From the NCBI GenBank assembly GCA_027604005.1, contig JADGJT010000051.1, positions 22,909-86,908 on the forward strand: a DNA stretch of 64,000 nt. The letters are read 5' to 3'. Position numbers and translations under genes: made by a program. Within the stretch, counting starts at the first letter, position 1; the number at the start of each line of letters is the position of its first letter. Below, piece by piece: positions 1 through 11,319 of this stretch. The notes under the pieces were generated by a model. The model was not told the DNA's origin. It worked only from the letters and a program-made list of their open reading frames with translations, and ran no database searches. Source of the DNA: Dinochytrium kinnereticum. Taxonomy: Eukaryota > Chytridiomycota > Chytridiomycetes > Chytridiales > Chytridiaceae.

Positions 1-107
1 AATTGTGTAAAGAGATCCCCGCGATCGAGTCTGCGTGCTCCGCTCTGATGACCGTGATGAAGACATCGAACGGATACCGTCGTGGTGGTGGTTGTGGACG
101 AAGGCAT
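1..107 (-). CDS. possible 5' end of a gene running off the left edge
   Basis: Two ATGs in different frames (minus-strand starts at 107 and 66) both stay open to the window edge. The one at 66 reads MSSSRSSERSTQTRSRG, a Ser/Arg-rich disordered beginning typical of eukaryotic N-termini. The other reads MPSSTTTTTVSVRC. Neither can be assigned to a family from so few residues, and chance is a real alternative. It would lie in tandem with PET127, which ends about 1.1 kb to the right on the same strand. Confidence 0.18.
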   Translation of the reverse strand, partial: MPSSTTTTTTVSVRCLHHGHQSGARRLDRGDLFTQ

Positions 108-1203
108 CTTGAGATCTATCTGGGAGTTTTTGGCATGCAGGTTAGGAAGGGATGAGAAGTGGGGGTGGTGGGAGATGGTATCAGATGGAGGGAGGCATGA
201 GGCTTTGAATGATGGAAATAGAACAAAATTTGAGGCATAAAACGGGGAGAGGGTTAATGAAGTCCTATCGATCCTATCTCCCACCACCGTCTTAAAATAC
301 TTCAGCTGTCCAAAACAGAGACTGAATGAAGTAAAAAGATACAGTACGTGTGTGTGTGAAAAGCAAAGCGGGTGATGGGGTTTGGGAGGGGTGTGGGAGG
401 ATGGCAATATAGAGGAATGCAGACCAGACAGTAAACGATATGAAATATTCCAGTATCCTGCAGATGCAGTGCTCACAGCAGGAGATGTCTCTTTTGTGGT
501 GAAGAGAATGCTGAGAAGCGGATTGATCGAAGACGTGAGTTTCGTCAATCCAGTGAGAGTTGAAGAGAAGAGAGAGAGGAAGAGGACGGATGGATTCAAT
601 GAATGGATGGATGGATGGATGGATGGATGGATGGAGATGGATGGATGGATGGGTGGAGCGAGTCAATGAGGCCCTGCAGTGGTGGGTGTTGACGGGTGCA
701 GCAGCTGCTGCTGCAGAGGTCAGAGACAGTTGGAGGAGTGCAGCAAATTCGCTCACCTTCCAGTGTGTGTGTGCAGTTTCCGCCTGTTTGTCTCTGCGTC
801 GCCCTCGGGTGTTTGTCAGACGGGCAAAAAAAGGTTCAACGAGGTTGGTGTCTGTGCAACGGTACTCGCTTGCACCACCCAACAAGCTTGCACAAGCGAC
901 AAAAGAGGCTCGCTCCCTTCTCACCAGGGAAAGAGAAAAGGAAAAAAGGAAAACCTGCTCTCCCGTGAAATAAAAAAGCGTTGCAATCAACAACAACAAA
1001 GTGTAAATAATAATGTATAATATGAATATAAAATAAATGAAATGAAAGCAATAATCAACCACTACAAGGATGCGAGAAACGCCGTGGAGAAGGAAGAATT
1101 CGGTGGTTTGGATCCCAACAACTAATAAATAATAGTGAATGCGCAGTAAACAAGAAAACTCAACAGCAAAAAGGATGCACATTCTATAATTATTCCCTCC
1201 CCT
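108..1203. other. intergenic, low complexity
   Basis: No convincing gene is seen between the left edge and the PET127 stop codon. Open frames on both strands here are low-complexity, made from an ATGG repeat, CAG/CTG-rich sequence and A- or T-rich runs, and match no family I recognise. The right part (about 960-1200) is A/T-rich and suits the 3' untranslated region of PET127. Confidence 0.5.
603..652. repeat. (ATGG)n microsatellite
   Basis: Eight perfect tandem ATGG units are followed by one interruption (AGATGG) and three to four more units. The same motif, or its complement, recurs upstream of EF3 (about 24706-24751) and at about 27679-27706. Confidence 0.95.
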
Positions 1204-4200
1204 CTAAACCCTACTCAACTGCCTCGAAAGACTTCTCATGAACATACTAGCCCTGCCACTTCTCCCTCCATTCGAAGACGACAATGAATGCGAGCTCAAA
1301 TTCGTGCACGCCCTTCTCACAGAGCCATACTCTGACCATAATCTCTCCTCCGCCACATCCTCCTCTTCACCACCAGCCGCAGCGTTCGTCAGTCTAACTC
1401 TTCGCTTCTTCGGAGGCACCTCCAAAACATCATTACCCCCTTTCACACGCAACGAAGGCAACCCATCATCAAAACTCTCATCCAAAAAGGTGTTCTGTTT
1501 CCCTTCATGAAGAACCTCAGGCGCGCTAGGCATCAAGATACCCTTCAATTCTGAAACCTGTTGCAACACAGCAGCTTTCTCGTCATTCCCAACCTCCTCC
1601 GCCTCTATAAGTTGGGCCGAACTAGCCGTTCCATTGGCACTGGGTTTCATCGCAACACCCTTCTCACAAATCTCATACGCGAGGTACCAACTATTAATTA
1701 TCAATCCAAGGTCGGTTGGGGAAGAATCATCCATAGGTTGATCTCCGACCCAGCTGGTGGCGCGAAGTTCGTACTTGGCAAGTGCTGGTGGTTTTTCGAC
1801 AGGTGGAGGTGAGAGCGAGGTATTACTGGCTTGGCGAGAGATTGGTTCCGCGTAGATTGCAAGTTTCTTACAAAACATAAAAGGAAGAGGAAAGAAAGAC
1901 GAAGCTAGTTTTAGATATACCCCCCAAAAAAAAGGTTGCCAGAAACAGGCATCACTAGAACCAACCTGCAACTTTTCACTCCCTTTGAGTGTAACCCTAA
2001 CATCCCATCCCCAAAACGTTTCCGAAACTTTATCGAGGATCTTCTCAAGCATCTTAACCGATACCGCAAATGCCGCATCGCCAAACTTAGAAGATCCGTA
2101 AAGCACTTCATCCATCTCCTCAATAGAGAGGTATTGAAACCCAAAGATTTCTTTCGTGTTGTGGTAACAGACAAGAATCCCGTCCATGTTGCCAATACGG
2201 ACTTGAAAGCTTTTCAGAAGTAGGAATGGTAGTGCTTATGAGTACAAACAGGTAATTTAGAGAGAAAGGGTAGCAGTCACATACTTGTACTTTAACATAG
2301 CCGAGCGCACCATATCATAGTATTCCCTCTCATACGACTCCAAAAGCCCGTACGTCTTTTTCAGCTTATACTGCAGATAGTCCTTAAAAAAGAATTGTTA
2401 AAATACGTTTACTGTACCAAAAAGATGCCAAAAAGGTTGGAGCAAAACAAAAACATAAAATAAAATAAAGTAGATCCACAGACTTTGTAATTTCCGGGGT
2501 CCATTCTAATAGGGAGTGTCGCTCTCGTCTTTAAATCAAAAGACCGTTTAGGCAACCTCGGGTCCATACAATCCAACTGCGACCTCAGCAAAAAGTTCTC
2601 CACCTAAAAATTCCCGCAAAAAAAAAACCCCCCCCATAATAAAAAAAATTAGTAAATATATTGCATACCATCCACAAAAATGAAGTCAGCAGTTAAAGCA
2701 TATTTCAAAAAAGATAATAGGAGAAAGAAATGAACAGAGGAAAAGATCAAAAAAAAAAAAGAAGAAGGAAGCCCAACCTTTGCAAACACAAATGCATCCG
2801 GAGCGCAACGCTCCACCGGCTTGTCGTTCCCCTCCAAAGCTTCCTTCAACAGCTTGCTAAATTCTTCCGGCGTCGACGTGAGCATCTTCTCCATTGATTT
2901 CCCCTACAATACATATGTACATATAAACATACTAAAAAGGCAAGCCAAAGCGAATGAAGAAACAAAAGGATAATAGAGAAGATGCAGTAAAGCTTACCAG
3001 ATTCATCAAGATAAGATTAGGCGCTACTTCTGTTTCATCATCATCTGGTTCGTCCACTTTTTCCTGATCGATAAGGTAAACGCCTTCACGGAACCGAAGT
3101 ACTGCTGAAGTGGGAGACCGAGTAGTGGCAGTGAACCTTTTCGACTTGATAAAATTCATGAAAGAGTGTATATTAATAAAAAAAATATTAAAGAACAATC
3201 ATAAAAGGACCCCCCCAAAGAAGTATAACGGTACCCGAAAGGAAGGAGGAATCAAAAGAAGCCAACCTCATCCGTAAATGTCATCGAGAAATTCAAATTA
3301 TTGATCGGCTTGTTAAAAGACACCACCTGATACACCTTTGCAATGAGACTGGTAATAGACGAAGTGGACGAAGCGTATCTCCGACTATGGGTCTTAGCAA
3401 GCTTAAAGAGGCTCTAAAACCATCACAATAAAAAAAATTTGCGAAACCTATCAGACACGAAGAAACAAGAAATAAAGGATGAAGAAAATTAGTGGCATGA
3501 ATAGTACCTCATCTTTCGAGGCAGTAACGTAGGGCGGCAGAGCGTCGAAGTTAAAGTCTTCCGGTTGAGTAATATTTTGAAGCCAGGCGTTAAAGTTGTA
3601 TACTTTAGATCTGGGGTCTTGCAGAACATGTACCCCAGGGCTTTTTAAGAATTAAATAACATAAAGGTTATGTGAGTACAGAGATGTAACGTCTCTTGGA
3701 ATAAACGGCATAACTGAGAGCAAAAGACGCATGAAAGCCAACACCAAATATGATAATGAAGGGTTCAACGATTATTTCTACATCTACTGTCTCTCAAAAT
3801 GGCAGTTTCCATCGTTGACATCACTCCAATGCAATGCACACAAGAACGATAAAATGAATAAAAAACGAGAAGAAAAATAAATAAATAAATCAAACTCCAC
3901 CCCAGTCGCACTTTTTAATTATCAACCTACCTAAACAGTGCACGATCTATTCCATGTGCAAGTCTAGGAACAACAGGTCCATCCGCCGTGTTCGCAGACC
4001 CGTCCAAAGTTGGCCCTTCAATGACCTCATAATTAAAAGGAAAAGGCGATATCTGCCTTCCATCCCCAGAGAGGACCTCAATCTTTTTTCGTCCTTTCCG
4101 AGGCTTAGGAGTGGGTATAATCGGAGATGGTGTTGAAGGGGTGATGAATTCTGGATCCTGCTTGCAAGAGAAGGAAGAAAAGAAAAAAAAGATAACAACA

Positions 4201-4506
4201 AGGAACAAAATATAGGTCAAAATGAGTCCCTTCAGTGTTTACTTTTTTAAAGGCGATGAATCGATGATATAACAGGAAGCATGCACTTCTGTAATGGAAT
4301 GCAGAACGTGGGAAGTCAGCGCTGACATGCCAAACCTTTCGCTTTCTGCGTCCAGCACCGGCCTTTGAGGACTTGCGCCTCCATCCCTCCCCACTGCCGA
4401 TCACCATAACTCCAGGCCGGTGCCCCAATCTCCAACCCACAAACGCTCCCAGTATCGGACATCTGCACAGACTTTGCATTTTTCGCAGCAACCAACAACT
4501 GTCCAA
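1204..4506 (-). CDS. PET127: mitochondrial RNA-processing protein Pet127 (multi-exon)
   Basis: Pet127 is a mitochondrial inner-membrane-associated protein involved in 5'-end processing and turnover of mitochondrial RNAs in fungi. Family signatures appear in order on the minus strand across about nine exons: HGIDRALF then SPGVHVLQDPRSKVYNF (about 3960-3560), a segment with FREGVYLIDQEKVDEPDDDE (about 3110-3050), VENFLLRSQLDCMDPRLP then FDLKTRATLPIRMD (about 2604-2490), ESYEREYYDMVRSAMLKYK (about 2345-2283), and RIGNMDGILVCYHNTKEIFG (about 2200-2140). The C-terminal exons to the TAG at 1204 are acidic and Ser/Arg-rich. The start is uncertain. ATG at 4506 opens a short Arg-rich leader that could be a targeting sequence, ending at a GTAAAC donor after HRFIAFKK. 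ATGs at 4498 (another frame) and 4407 are alternatives. Its 5' end lies about 50 bp from the divergent R3HCC1L-like start. Confidence 0.9.
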
Positions 4507-4555
4507 GTCAAACTGGATCCCCTTAATTTTTTCTCAAGGCTTGGTGGGGAGAGGC
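4507..4555. promoter_or_regulatory. compact divergent promoter, PET127 / R3HCC1L-like
   Basis: Only about 50 bp separate the inferred start codons of the two head-to-head genes, so their promoters or 5' leaders must overlap. No TATA-like element is visible. The role is inferred from geometry alone and depends on both chosen starts. Confidence 0.4.
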
Positions 4556-6438
4556 ATGGACCACCATCACGACAACAATCAAAGTCCCCCCATAAGCAGT
4601 CGAAAGAAACGACAGGACCTCCCCGTCTTTGTTCCAAGACATCGACGAATGGATCAGCAACCCCCACCGTCATCTTCATCAACAGATTCACCCGACAGCA
4701 CCCAACCCCCAAGCATGTCTCGCACAGACAACCCATCCAACGATTCATCCACTCCCGGCTCCATCAAAAGAGGAAGAGGAGTGTTCAAAGCGCCCATCAC
4801 ACCACACCGAGTCCCAATTGACCAACCATCCAAAAAAGAGAGGCAGATGATGCGCGTCTATCCAATAGATTCTCGCCCTAAACCCGCCGTTGAAGATGCA
4901 GACGTATCAAGAAAGTCTGCTGAGGTTTCGAAGCCTCCTTCACCACCTGCTTCTGCATCTCTTTGCGCACCGGGCTCACCACCCAGACCACAAGTTGAGG
5001 GAGATGAGGACGTTGCGAAACTCTTTGGGGAGATGAGTGTGAAGGAAGGAGATGGGGTGGAGGCCGAGGAGGATGAGGAGGGCGACTGGGAGAAATTGGC
5101 GGAGAATGATCAGGTTCATGCTGTGCAGGTCGCAACTGAACCTGTGTTGAAGCCAAAGTCGGTGTCGCGTGTACCAGTTTCGTATGAAGGTATGTCGTTC
5201 TGGACTTTCTTTCTTTTCCTGGACCCCGGGGTGCCAAGTAGAGAAAAGTACCTCCTGTGATGGGCACGAAGCTACCTTTTGCTGATCGCGCGACTTGGGA
5301 GTCTGGCGTGGTATTGAAGCCAGAGATCCGCCATTTGGTTTTGGTAAGCGATTTATGGCCTACCATTGGCTGGCTCCCTTGACAAGGGCTCAACAGCCTT
5401 TCTGATCAACGAAGATACTTCCAAATCCATCGCGATCGATCCATCTATAAAAGCCTGTTCACAAAGTTTTCGTGAACCGTTTAGTCCGAAGCAATAACGA
5501 GGCAACAGCGTCACTAAGAGACTAACTCTTCCCCTCCCCATAATCCAAAAATGTACATCACTCGCCGCCACCGCCACCTCCATCGCTTTTGCCCGATTCT
5601 ACACCCCTTCAAAAAACCTAAAGACCTAGATGTACCAACGACTGTTCTTGAATGTTTCGATTTCCCTCCTTCGGCAAGAACCAGCGATCTTCATGATGTC
5701 TTCCAAGACTTTCAAGGCGTCTCGGGGCCCATATATCGTATTCATTGGCTGACAGATACTTCCGCGTTGATCGTGTTTCCGTCAGCTGGGCAAGGTACTT
5801 CGGTTCTATTTCTTGCTGTGGGGTGTGGTTGTTCTTTTTTTTACATATTCTTATGACGGAATTAGTAGGCTGACGTTTACGCTTTTTTCGTTTATGTCTA
5901 ATTTTCATGAAACAGCCAAATCAGCTTACGCCAAAACTCTGTCGAACCCTTTTGTGAAGGTACATTTGCATGAATACTTTTGTTTTCCTTCCTCTTTACA
6001 AGTCACCCATAAGTAATAATAAACATGTAGATCCGACCTTACACCGGCACACCTCCCGGCAGAAATGGTACCTTCTTATTCGTACATATACAAACCTGAA
6101 ACCTTCCTTCCTCCTTACGCAGAACCCGAAGGTCCAAGACCAGTCACAACAGGTACTCCCTCCCACCCCAACCTCACCACCACTTAAAAAAAAAACTCCA
6201 GACAAAGTTGCCCGTCGTCTCATCGCAGGAGCGCTTGGTATGCGCGTGAAGAAGAAGACAGCGGAGGAAGAAGAGGCTGATCTGAAAAAGATCAAGGAGG
6301 CGCAAGGTGAGACGCAGAAGTTTACAGAAAGGCGCTTCTTCTTCTTTTTTTTTGACATTTGGAACAGACGCAAAGGAAGCAGAGAAGCTGGTCAAGATTC
6401 AACGCGAGCAAGGGATCGAAAGGGCTTGGAGTGAGTGA
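4556..6438 (+). CDS. R3HCC1/R3HCC1L-like RNA-associated protein
   Basis: The N-terminus carries a short basic motif, SSRKKRQDLPVFVPRHRR, closely resembling the RRPDMALYVP-type motif at the start of animal R3HCC1L. A long Ser/Pro-rich and then acidic disordered region follows (to about 5200). The C-terminal half is split by introns and reads KPKDLDVPTTVLECFDFP, then YRIHWLTDTSALIVFPS, then AKSAYAKTLSNPFVKIRPY. This is the RRM-like fold with the ALGVF-type strand seen at the C-terminus of R3HCC1L. The last exons are Lys/Glu-rich, and the inferred stop TGA is at 6436-6438 after GIERAWSE. ATG 4556 was chosen because the upstream in-frame ATG (4373) lies antisense inside the PET127 first exon. In animals the family is poorly characterised, so an RNA-binding role is inference. 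No classical R3H domain could be confirmed by eye. Confidence 0.72.
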
Positions 6439-6898
6439 ATCCCATAAGAACGGCAATTAAAAGGAACTGTGCGCCAAAAGAAACCACCCCGTTGCTCATT
6501 CAGGAAAGAGAAAAAGAAAGGCATAAACAACATAAAAACATAATAAACAGAAGTTTCCCAACGTGTATTTGCATTGCATTGTAAACAATCTTATTCTTTT
6601 TCTCTGTCTCGAAAAACATCAAAGAGAAGAAAAGAATATGTATACTAAGAAAAAGAGGCCAACCCAATCTCCAAACTTCACAAGAATGAATTTTGTCACG
6701 ACTCCCTACTACTCCCTACCATTACAGAGCAAAATGAAAAGAAGAAAAAATAATGTAAAAAAAAAAAAAAAAAAGGAAGATGAAGGCGAGAAAAAGAAGC
6801 TAAAAAAAAAGGAAGCGGGGATCAAGCCACCCTAATGTTTGTAATTCATCATACAAACTCGAGAAAACAATTCAAAGAAATATCAAAAATATCCTTCC
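6439..6898. other. convergent 3' intergenic region
   Basis: Very A-rich sequence lies between the R3HCC1L-like stop and the RAD23 stop, including an uninterrupted run of 18 A near 6758. It suits two converging 3' untranslated regions. No gene is seen. Confidence 0.6.
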
Positions 6899-8593
6899 TC
6901 AATCCTCCTGATTCAAGCTATCAAACAAGAAGTTCGCGGCAAGGTCCTCGTTCTTATCGCAGGCAAAGAAAGCCTCAGCAGCAAGAACGCGGTCAAATCC
7001 AAGAGCGGTCAGCCTGTTAATCGCGGCTTCCTCCTCGGGGGTCACGGTAATATACTGAGTGCCACCAGGTCCCTCCGCACCTCCCTCATCGCCTCCAGCG
7101 TCAGAGCCACCATCCATCAACATATGCATAAATGCATCCTGGTTCTGAGTGATGGCCTGCAAGAAAAGGGAAGAAATTAAACACAAAGTAGAGCAAGCTA
7201 AAGATACAAAAAATAAATAAAACAATCATTTCTCACCTGAAGAAGCTCAGGCTGGCTCTGTCCAATCTGCTGAAGCAAAGGTTGTAAAAGCCCAGGCTGA
7301 GTCCGAATAAGGTTTCTAAACTCCTGGAACTGAGGCGAGTTCCTCATCTCAGCCAAGCGTGCCAAAGCGGCCTCTGAAGGCGCATTGCCTCCAGCGCGGG
7401 TAGTGGCTTGCTGATTAGCAGCGGCGGCAGCAGCAGCATCGAACAGGTTGATGTAAGGGGAGTTACCTGGCAAAACAAAAAAGGGTAAGCAAAATCCCGC
7501 AAAACAAGCTCAAACCTCCTGCGGCAGGGGTAGCAGCCGGAGTAGAGGCCGGAGCAGAAGCCGGGGTCGCGGCTGTCGGTTGAGCGGCAGACTGCGGACG
7601 GGCAGCAGCCGCAGGGGCTTCACGCTCGAGGTTGGCAGGAATACCCTAAAGAACGAAGCAGGATCGTCAGGTAAGAACATCAAAACCTAAATGAGAGCCC
7701 AACATTAACAAGGTACTCAGCAGCGCGATCAGGGTTGTTAAAAGCCGCGCGCATGGCTCTTGAGACCTCATCCTGAGAGAAACCCATCTCCATCAAGTTC
7801 TGAACAGCAGCTTGAAGCGCTGTGCCAGTTGCTGAGCAAGAAACAGAAATATAAGCTGTCGGAAAGAGACAAACCCCAAAACAAGCATACCCAAAGTTGA
7901 CGCATCGAAAGAAACATCTGCCGGCAGAGGAGCCGCGGGGGTAGCAGCGACAGCAGGGGTAGCAGCCACGGCAGGAGGGGAGGCGGGGGTGGGGGCAGCA
8001 GCAGCAGCAGGGGCTGGGGCAGCGGGGGAAGCAGCCTGGACAGGGGCAGCTGCGGGTGAGGAGGTAGTTGCGGTGGAGGTAGATGCGGTGGGGGTGGCCT
8101 TAGGCTGTGGCAACGATGAAATCAGCAAAGCTGGACGGAGAAAGGTATGTTAGGCTGAGATTCGCCATACCTTGGTGACCATGACGACCAAGAAGTCCTT
8201 CTCCTGAATTTTGCAGCTCTCGACAGTCACCGCATCCGTCAGAATCTTGCCTGTTTTGTTTAAAAGGAAGGTCAGCAGGAGCGGGGATTGTGTGTAGTAA
8301 GGCAAAGAAAGGGAAAGAATCCGAACCCGAGTGAATAAGCTTCTGGTGCTCTACAGGAAAGCCCTGACTCTCTGCAATCTTCTCCTTGACCTGAAGAATC
8401 TGAAGTGATCATTAGCATGGAAACTTGATGTGGAGAATTGCCCGAAGTGTATCGGACAGACCGGGAGGGGCATGCATGAGGCCCCCCCTACGGAAAACCA
8501 CCAAACAACCAAGAGGAAGATACTAACCGATGCGCTGCCATCGACCTCGATGGTGAAAGCCTTCTGCTGAAGCGTCTTGACGGTGATAATCAT
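6899..8593 (-). CDS. RAD23: UV excision repair / proteasome shuttle protein Rad23
   Basis: All four Rad23 domains are present in order on the minus strand. An N-terminal ubiquitin-like domain starts [19 protein letters not shown] (8593) and continues over three exons to [11 protein letters not shown] long Ala/Pro/Thr-rich linker follows (about 8110-7900), then UBA1 with [20 protein letters not shown] and [15 protein letters not shown] (about 7800-7650). The XPC/Rad4-binding domain contains [19 protein letters not shown] (about 7320-7250). The C-terminal UBA2 contains [20 protein letters not shown] and ends [10 protein letters not shown] at 6899. Rad23 carries ubiquitylated substrates to the proteasome through its UBL domain and stabilises Rad4/XPC in nucleotide excision repair. 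The protein is about 380 residues over about seven exons, normal for the family. It is divergent from the coiled-coil gene at 8757 with about 160 bp between starts. Confidence 0.95.
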
Positions 8594-8756
8594 ATCTTAC
8601 GCGTACTTGGGGGGGTCGGGGGGTTGCTTCAATTTTTTTTTTTTTTTCGAAATGTCGAATGGATGCCTGATCAGGCGATGGATGGACTTGATAGAACGCG
8701 ACAACGCGCTGATCAGGCTTCATCAGAGCTTTTCTGACGCATTGAATGAGTGAGCG
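8594..8756. promoter_or_regulatory. divergent promoter with ACGCG (MCB-like) motifs
   Basis: The interval between RAD23 and the coiled-coil gene holds a perfect ACGCGT (8599-8604) and two further ACGCG cores (8696-8700 and 8704-8708), plus a T-run (about 8633-8647). Another ACGCG lies at 8798-8802, which would also be upstream if translation starts at a later ATG. In fungi ACGCGT is the MluI cell-cycle box bound by MBF-type regulators at G1/S. Use here is inference. Confidence 0.4.
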
Positions 8757-11102
8757 ATGAAGAACTGTGAGTGTGCATCTTTTCGATCACGTTTACAACG
8801 CGACATTAGTTCGCGTCAGGATGAAAGCCGTGAAAATACGTCCACAGATTCATTCCAGCGCGCAGCATCAGCAATGCGTTGTTCGCGTCGCCGACGAGAT
8901 AAGCCTCAGGCAGTCACCACCCAAAGCCCTTCCCATGCTGTGAGCAAGGTCATGCCTCCAGCCGATTGGTGCAACTTGCAAGAAAATTGTCATGCCTCAG
9001 CTCTGAGACGTTGGCTCCGCCGCCTTCCGCCGTCAAAGAAGCGTTGCTCACCCCGCCAAAGGGCATTATTGCAGGCAGCTCGACCCCAGCCCATCCCAGC
9101 AATGCAAGACGTCCATGCACTAGACAGAAGCGACTCTTCGGAGGACTCCTTGGCGGAAGATGAGACCACAAGCTTCATCTCATCGCCCCGATCAACCATC
9201 ACACTGGTCAACAAAAGCCCACGGAACGATTCTTTCAAATGGAAAAAGGAGGTATGAATTACCTGTTAACCTGACTGAATGCTCACTGCGTTTTTGGAAG
9301 GCTGATAAATGGCAGGATCACAGCGAGAGACAGCAGGCTTACTACGAGAGGCTTATGTTCAAACTTCAGGAAAAGAATGCGAAGCTCGATGCGCTTTTGC
9401 ACAGCTGTATAAAGCAAAAGACCCAAGCCTTGGCGACTATTGCAACGAAGGACAAGGAAATCGGAGAGTTGAGGCGCAGTCAAAAGTCGTTAAAGTATAA
9501 TGTGAGTTCGCTGATAAAAAAAATGGCGTCTAATCCTCCATTCATGTCATATCGCAGTTGGAGAAAAGCGATAAGGCATCAGCCTCGATAAGAGGAAAAC
9601 CAACTGGCAGTCCCGAAAAGTCTTCACCGCATCGAAAGTTGGAACCCATCAAAGCCTCTACCGCAAAATCACCGAACGAGGCGCTATTGGCCCAGCTAAG
9701 GAATGAAAAGGCCGACCTGCAAAGATCCCTGGACGAGCTTCGCCAGCATGCTGACTCCATATCAAAAGATTATGCGGCAACCACCGACGAGCTTAACGCT
9801 TCACACGAACGAGAGAGTTTCTCATCCGCAAGGCTGAAAGACCTTGAAAATATTCTCTCCCAAACCCTCTTGGAAAGAGCATCAATGGAGTCCAAGCTAA
9901 CACAAGAGCTTGGATACATCCAAAAGAGATTTGACGCTCTCCTAGAAGCTCTTTACGATATTGATGCATTCTCAACGTCAATCAACCTCTGCTCTATTGC
10001 GGACGAATCTACTGCACCTGTCGATTTGCTCACAGATTTCACTATCGAAGGAAGATTAATGAAGCTTCTGGATGCGATGAGTCAGGTTGAACCACTTGTG
10101 GAGACGCTTTTACGGGACTGCCGAGAATATTGCTCTAAGATACAAGGGAATGCAATCGGAGATGAAATGTCTCGGGACTTGGAAGATCATAAGGTGCGAT
10201 TACGGGAGATGGAAGAGGATCTTTATAGGCTTGAATCAAGCTTAGGATTGGTTGATCATAGACCAGAAGGAGATTTAGCTCATTCGGGAATTGTTGATCG
10301 CACACTTCGATACCTACAAGAGCTTGAGGGTCGTATCGCAAAGGCTTCGGAAAAAAAGACAATCGAGCGGGTTTCAATCCTCACGCAGACTGAGGAAGAT
10401 GTGCCCATAAATTCCACGACGTCCTCAACTTCAATGCAGACAGCTAATGAACCTCGGAAAGTCTCGTGTATGACTCAGACATCTGACGACACCATCTCGA
10501 TATCAGGCATAGGGATACCAAAGGAGCATGCAGCGTCTTTGTCACCACCTCTCGAATGCATTCCAAACACCTCAAGGGCCTCTACCTTCACTCAAACAAT
10601 GGCTAAACTGTCTGAATCCCCCCCCAAAACCATCACCCTCAACGACCTGTCCCTCCATCCTTACGATGACTTCCGCTCCATTGTGCTTGACCTTCAAAGT
10701 GGGCTTTTCACAATACCCAAGCTAGATCGATCTTCCGTTGATGACGTTGATAAAAAATGTCATGGGGTTTCAAAAAGGTGTGAGAGGTTAAGTGGTGGAA
10801 GTCGTGGGGAAGCTTTCGAGAAGGTTTTGAAGGAGATTGATGAGGTGAAGGATTTGAAAGTTTTGGGGGAGAGGACTGTATGCGAGAGGGAGAGGAAAGG
10901 GTCTGTTGTGGAGGTGACTGACGGGGGCGTAAAGTGTGTAAATGGAGGAGAGTAAGTTGATTTTTGCTATTACTTTTTGTTTACTACTTAATAGTCGCTA
11001 ATATTAGTTGCCTTTCTTGCCTTTATTCCTTGTGCTAGATCAATACCATGGACGCCATTGGTCTCCCTCATTGCTGGCGTCGCTTTAATTTATTTTATGT
11101 AA
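8757..11102 (+). CDS. coiled-coil protein with TQT (LC8-type) motifs and C-terminal membrane tail
   Basis: I cannot assign a name. Exon 1 (about 8757-9251) is basic and Ser-rich and ends FKWKKE. After an intron of about 49 nt, exon 2 reads ADKWQDHSERQQAYYERLMF and continues as helix to about 9501. Exon 3 (from about 9559) opens LEKSDKAS, then Ser/Pro-rich sequence, then coiled coil (about 9670-10370). A linker with SILTQTEED, STSMQTANE, SCMTQTSDD and STFTQTMAK follows (about 10375-10600). T-Q-T flanked like this is the core of dynein light chain LC8-binding sites. The uninterrupted frame stops at 10955, but a strong GTAAGT donor at 10952 joins in frame to an exon at 11039-11102. That adds ESIP plus a hydrophobic terminus, WTPLVSLIAGVALIYFM, so the protein is probably tail-anchored. 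The helical entry region, and a KGI..TP..RR motif in another frame, loosely recall fungal Cut12-type spindle-pole proteins. This is speculative. The start ATG is uncertain. Confidence 0.7.
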
Positions 11103-11319
11103 AGTCTTGTAAATACTTATCCCTTTTGTTTTGAGTCGAAGTCCAAGGGAGACAAACAGCAATGCCCTTTTTGATTAGACACATTCAAGCTTTGATATTG
11201 GAATATGGCTTGAGGGCCAATGTTTTTTTCTGCTTCACTCCTTTTTGTATTTGCGGTGGACAAAATAAATCACAACTTTTATTTTAAAAAAAAAATGAGG
11301 AAAGTATAGTGCCGGACTT

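Noticed and set aside
292..1182. Open frame of 296 codons on the minus strand left of PET127
   Set aside because: It is built from T-rich and microsatellite sequence (repeated HPSI units) with no coding-like composition.
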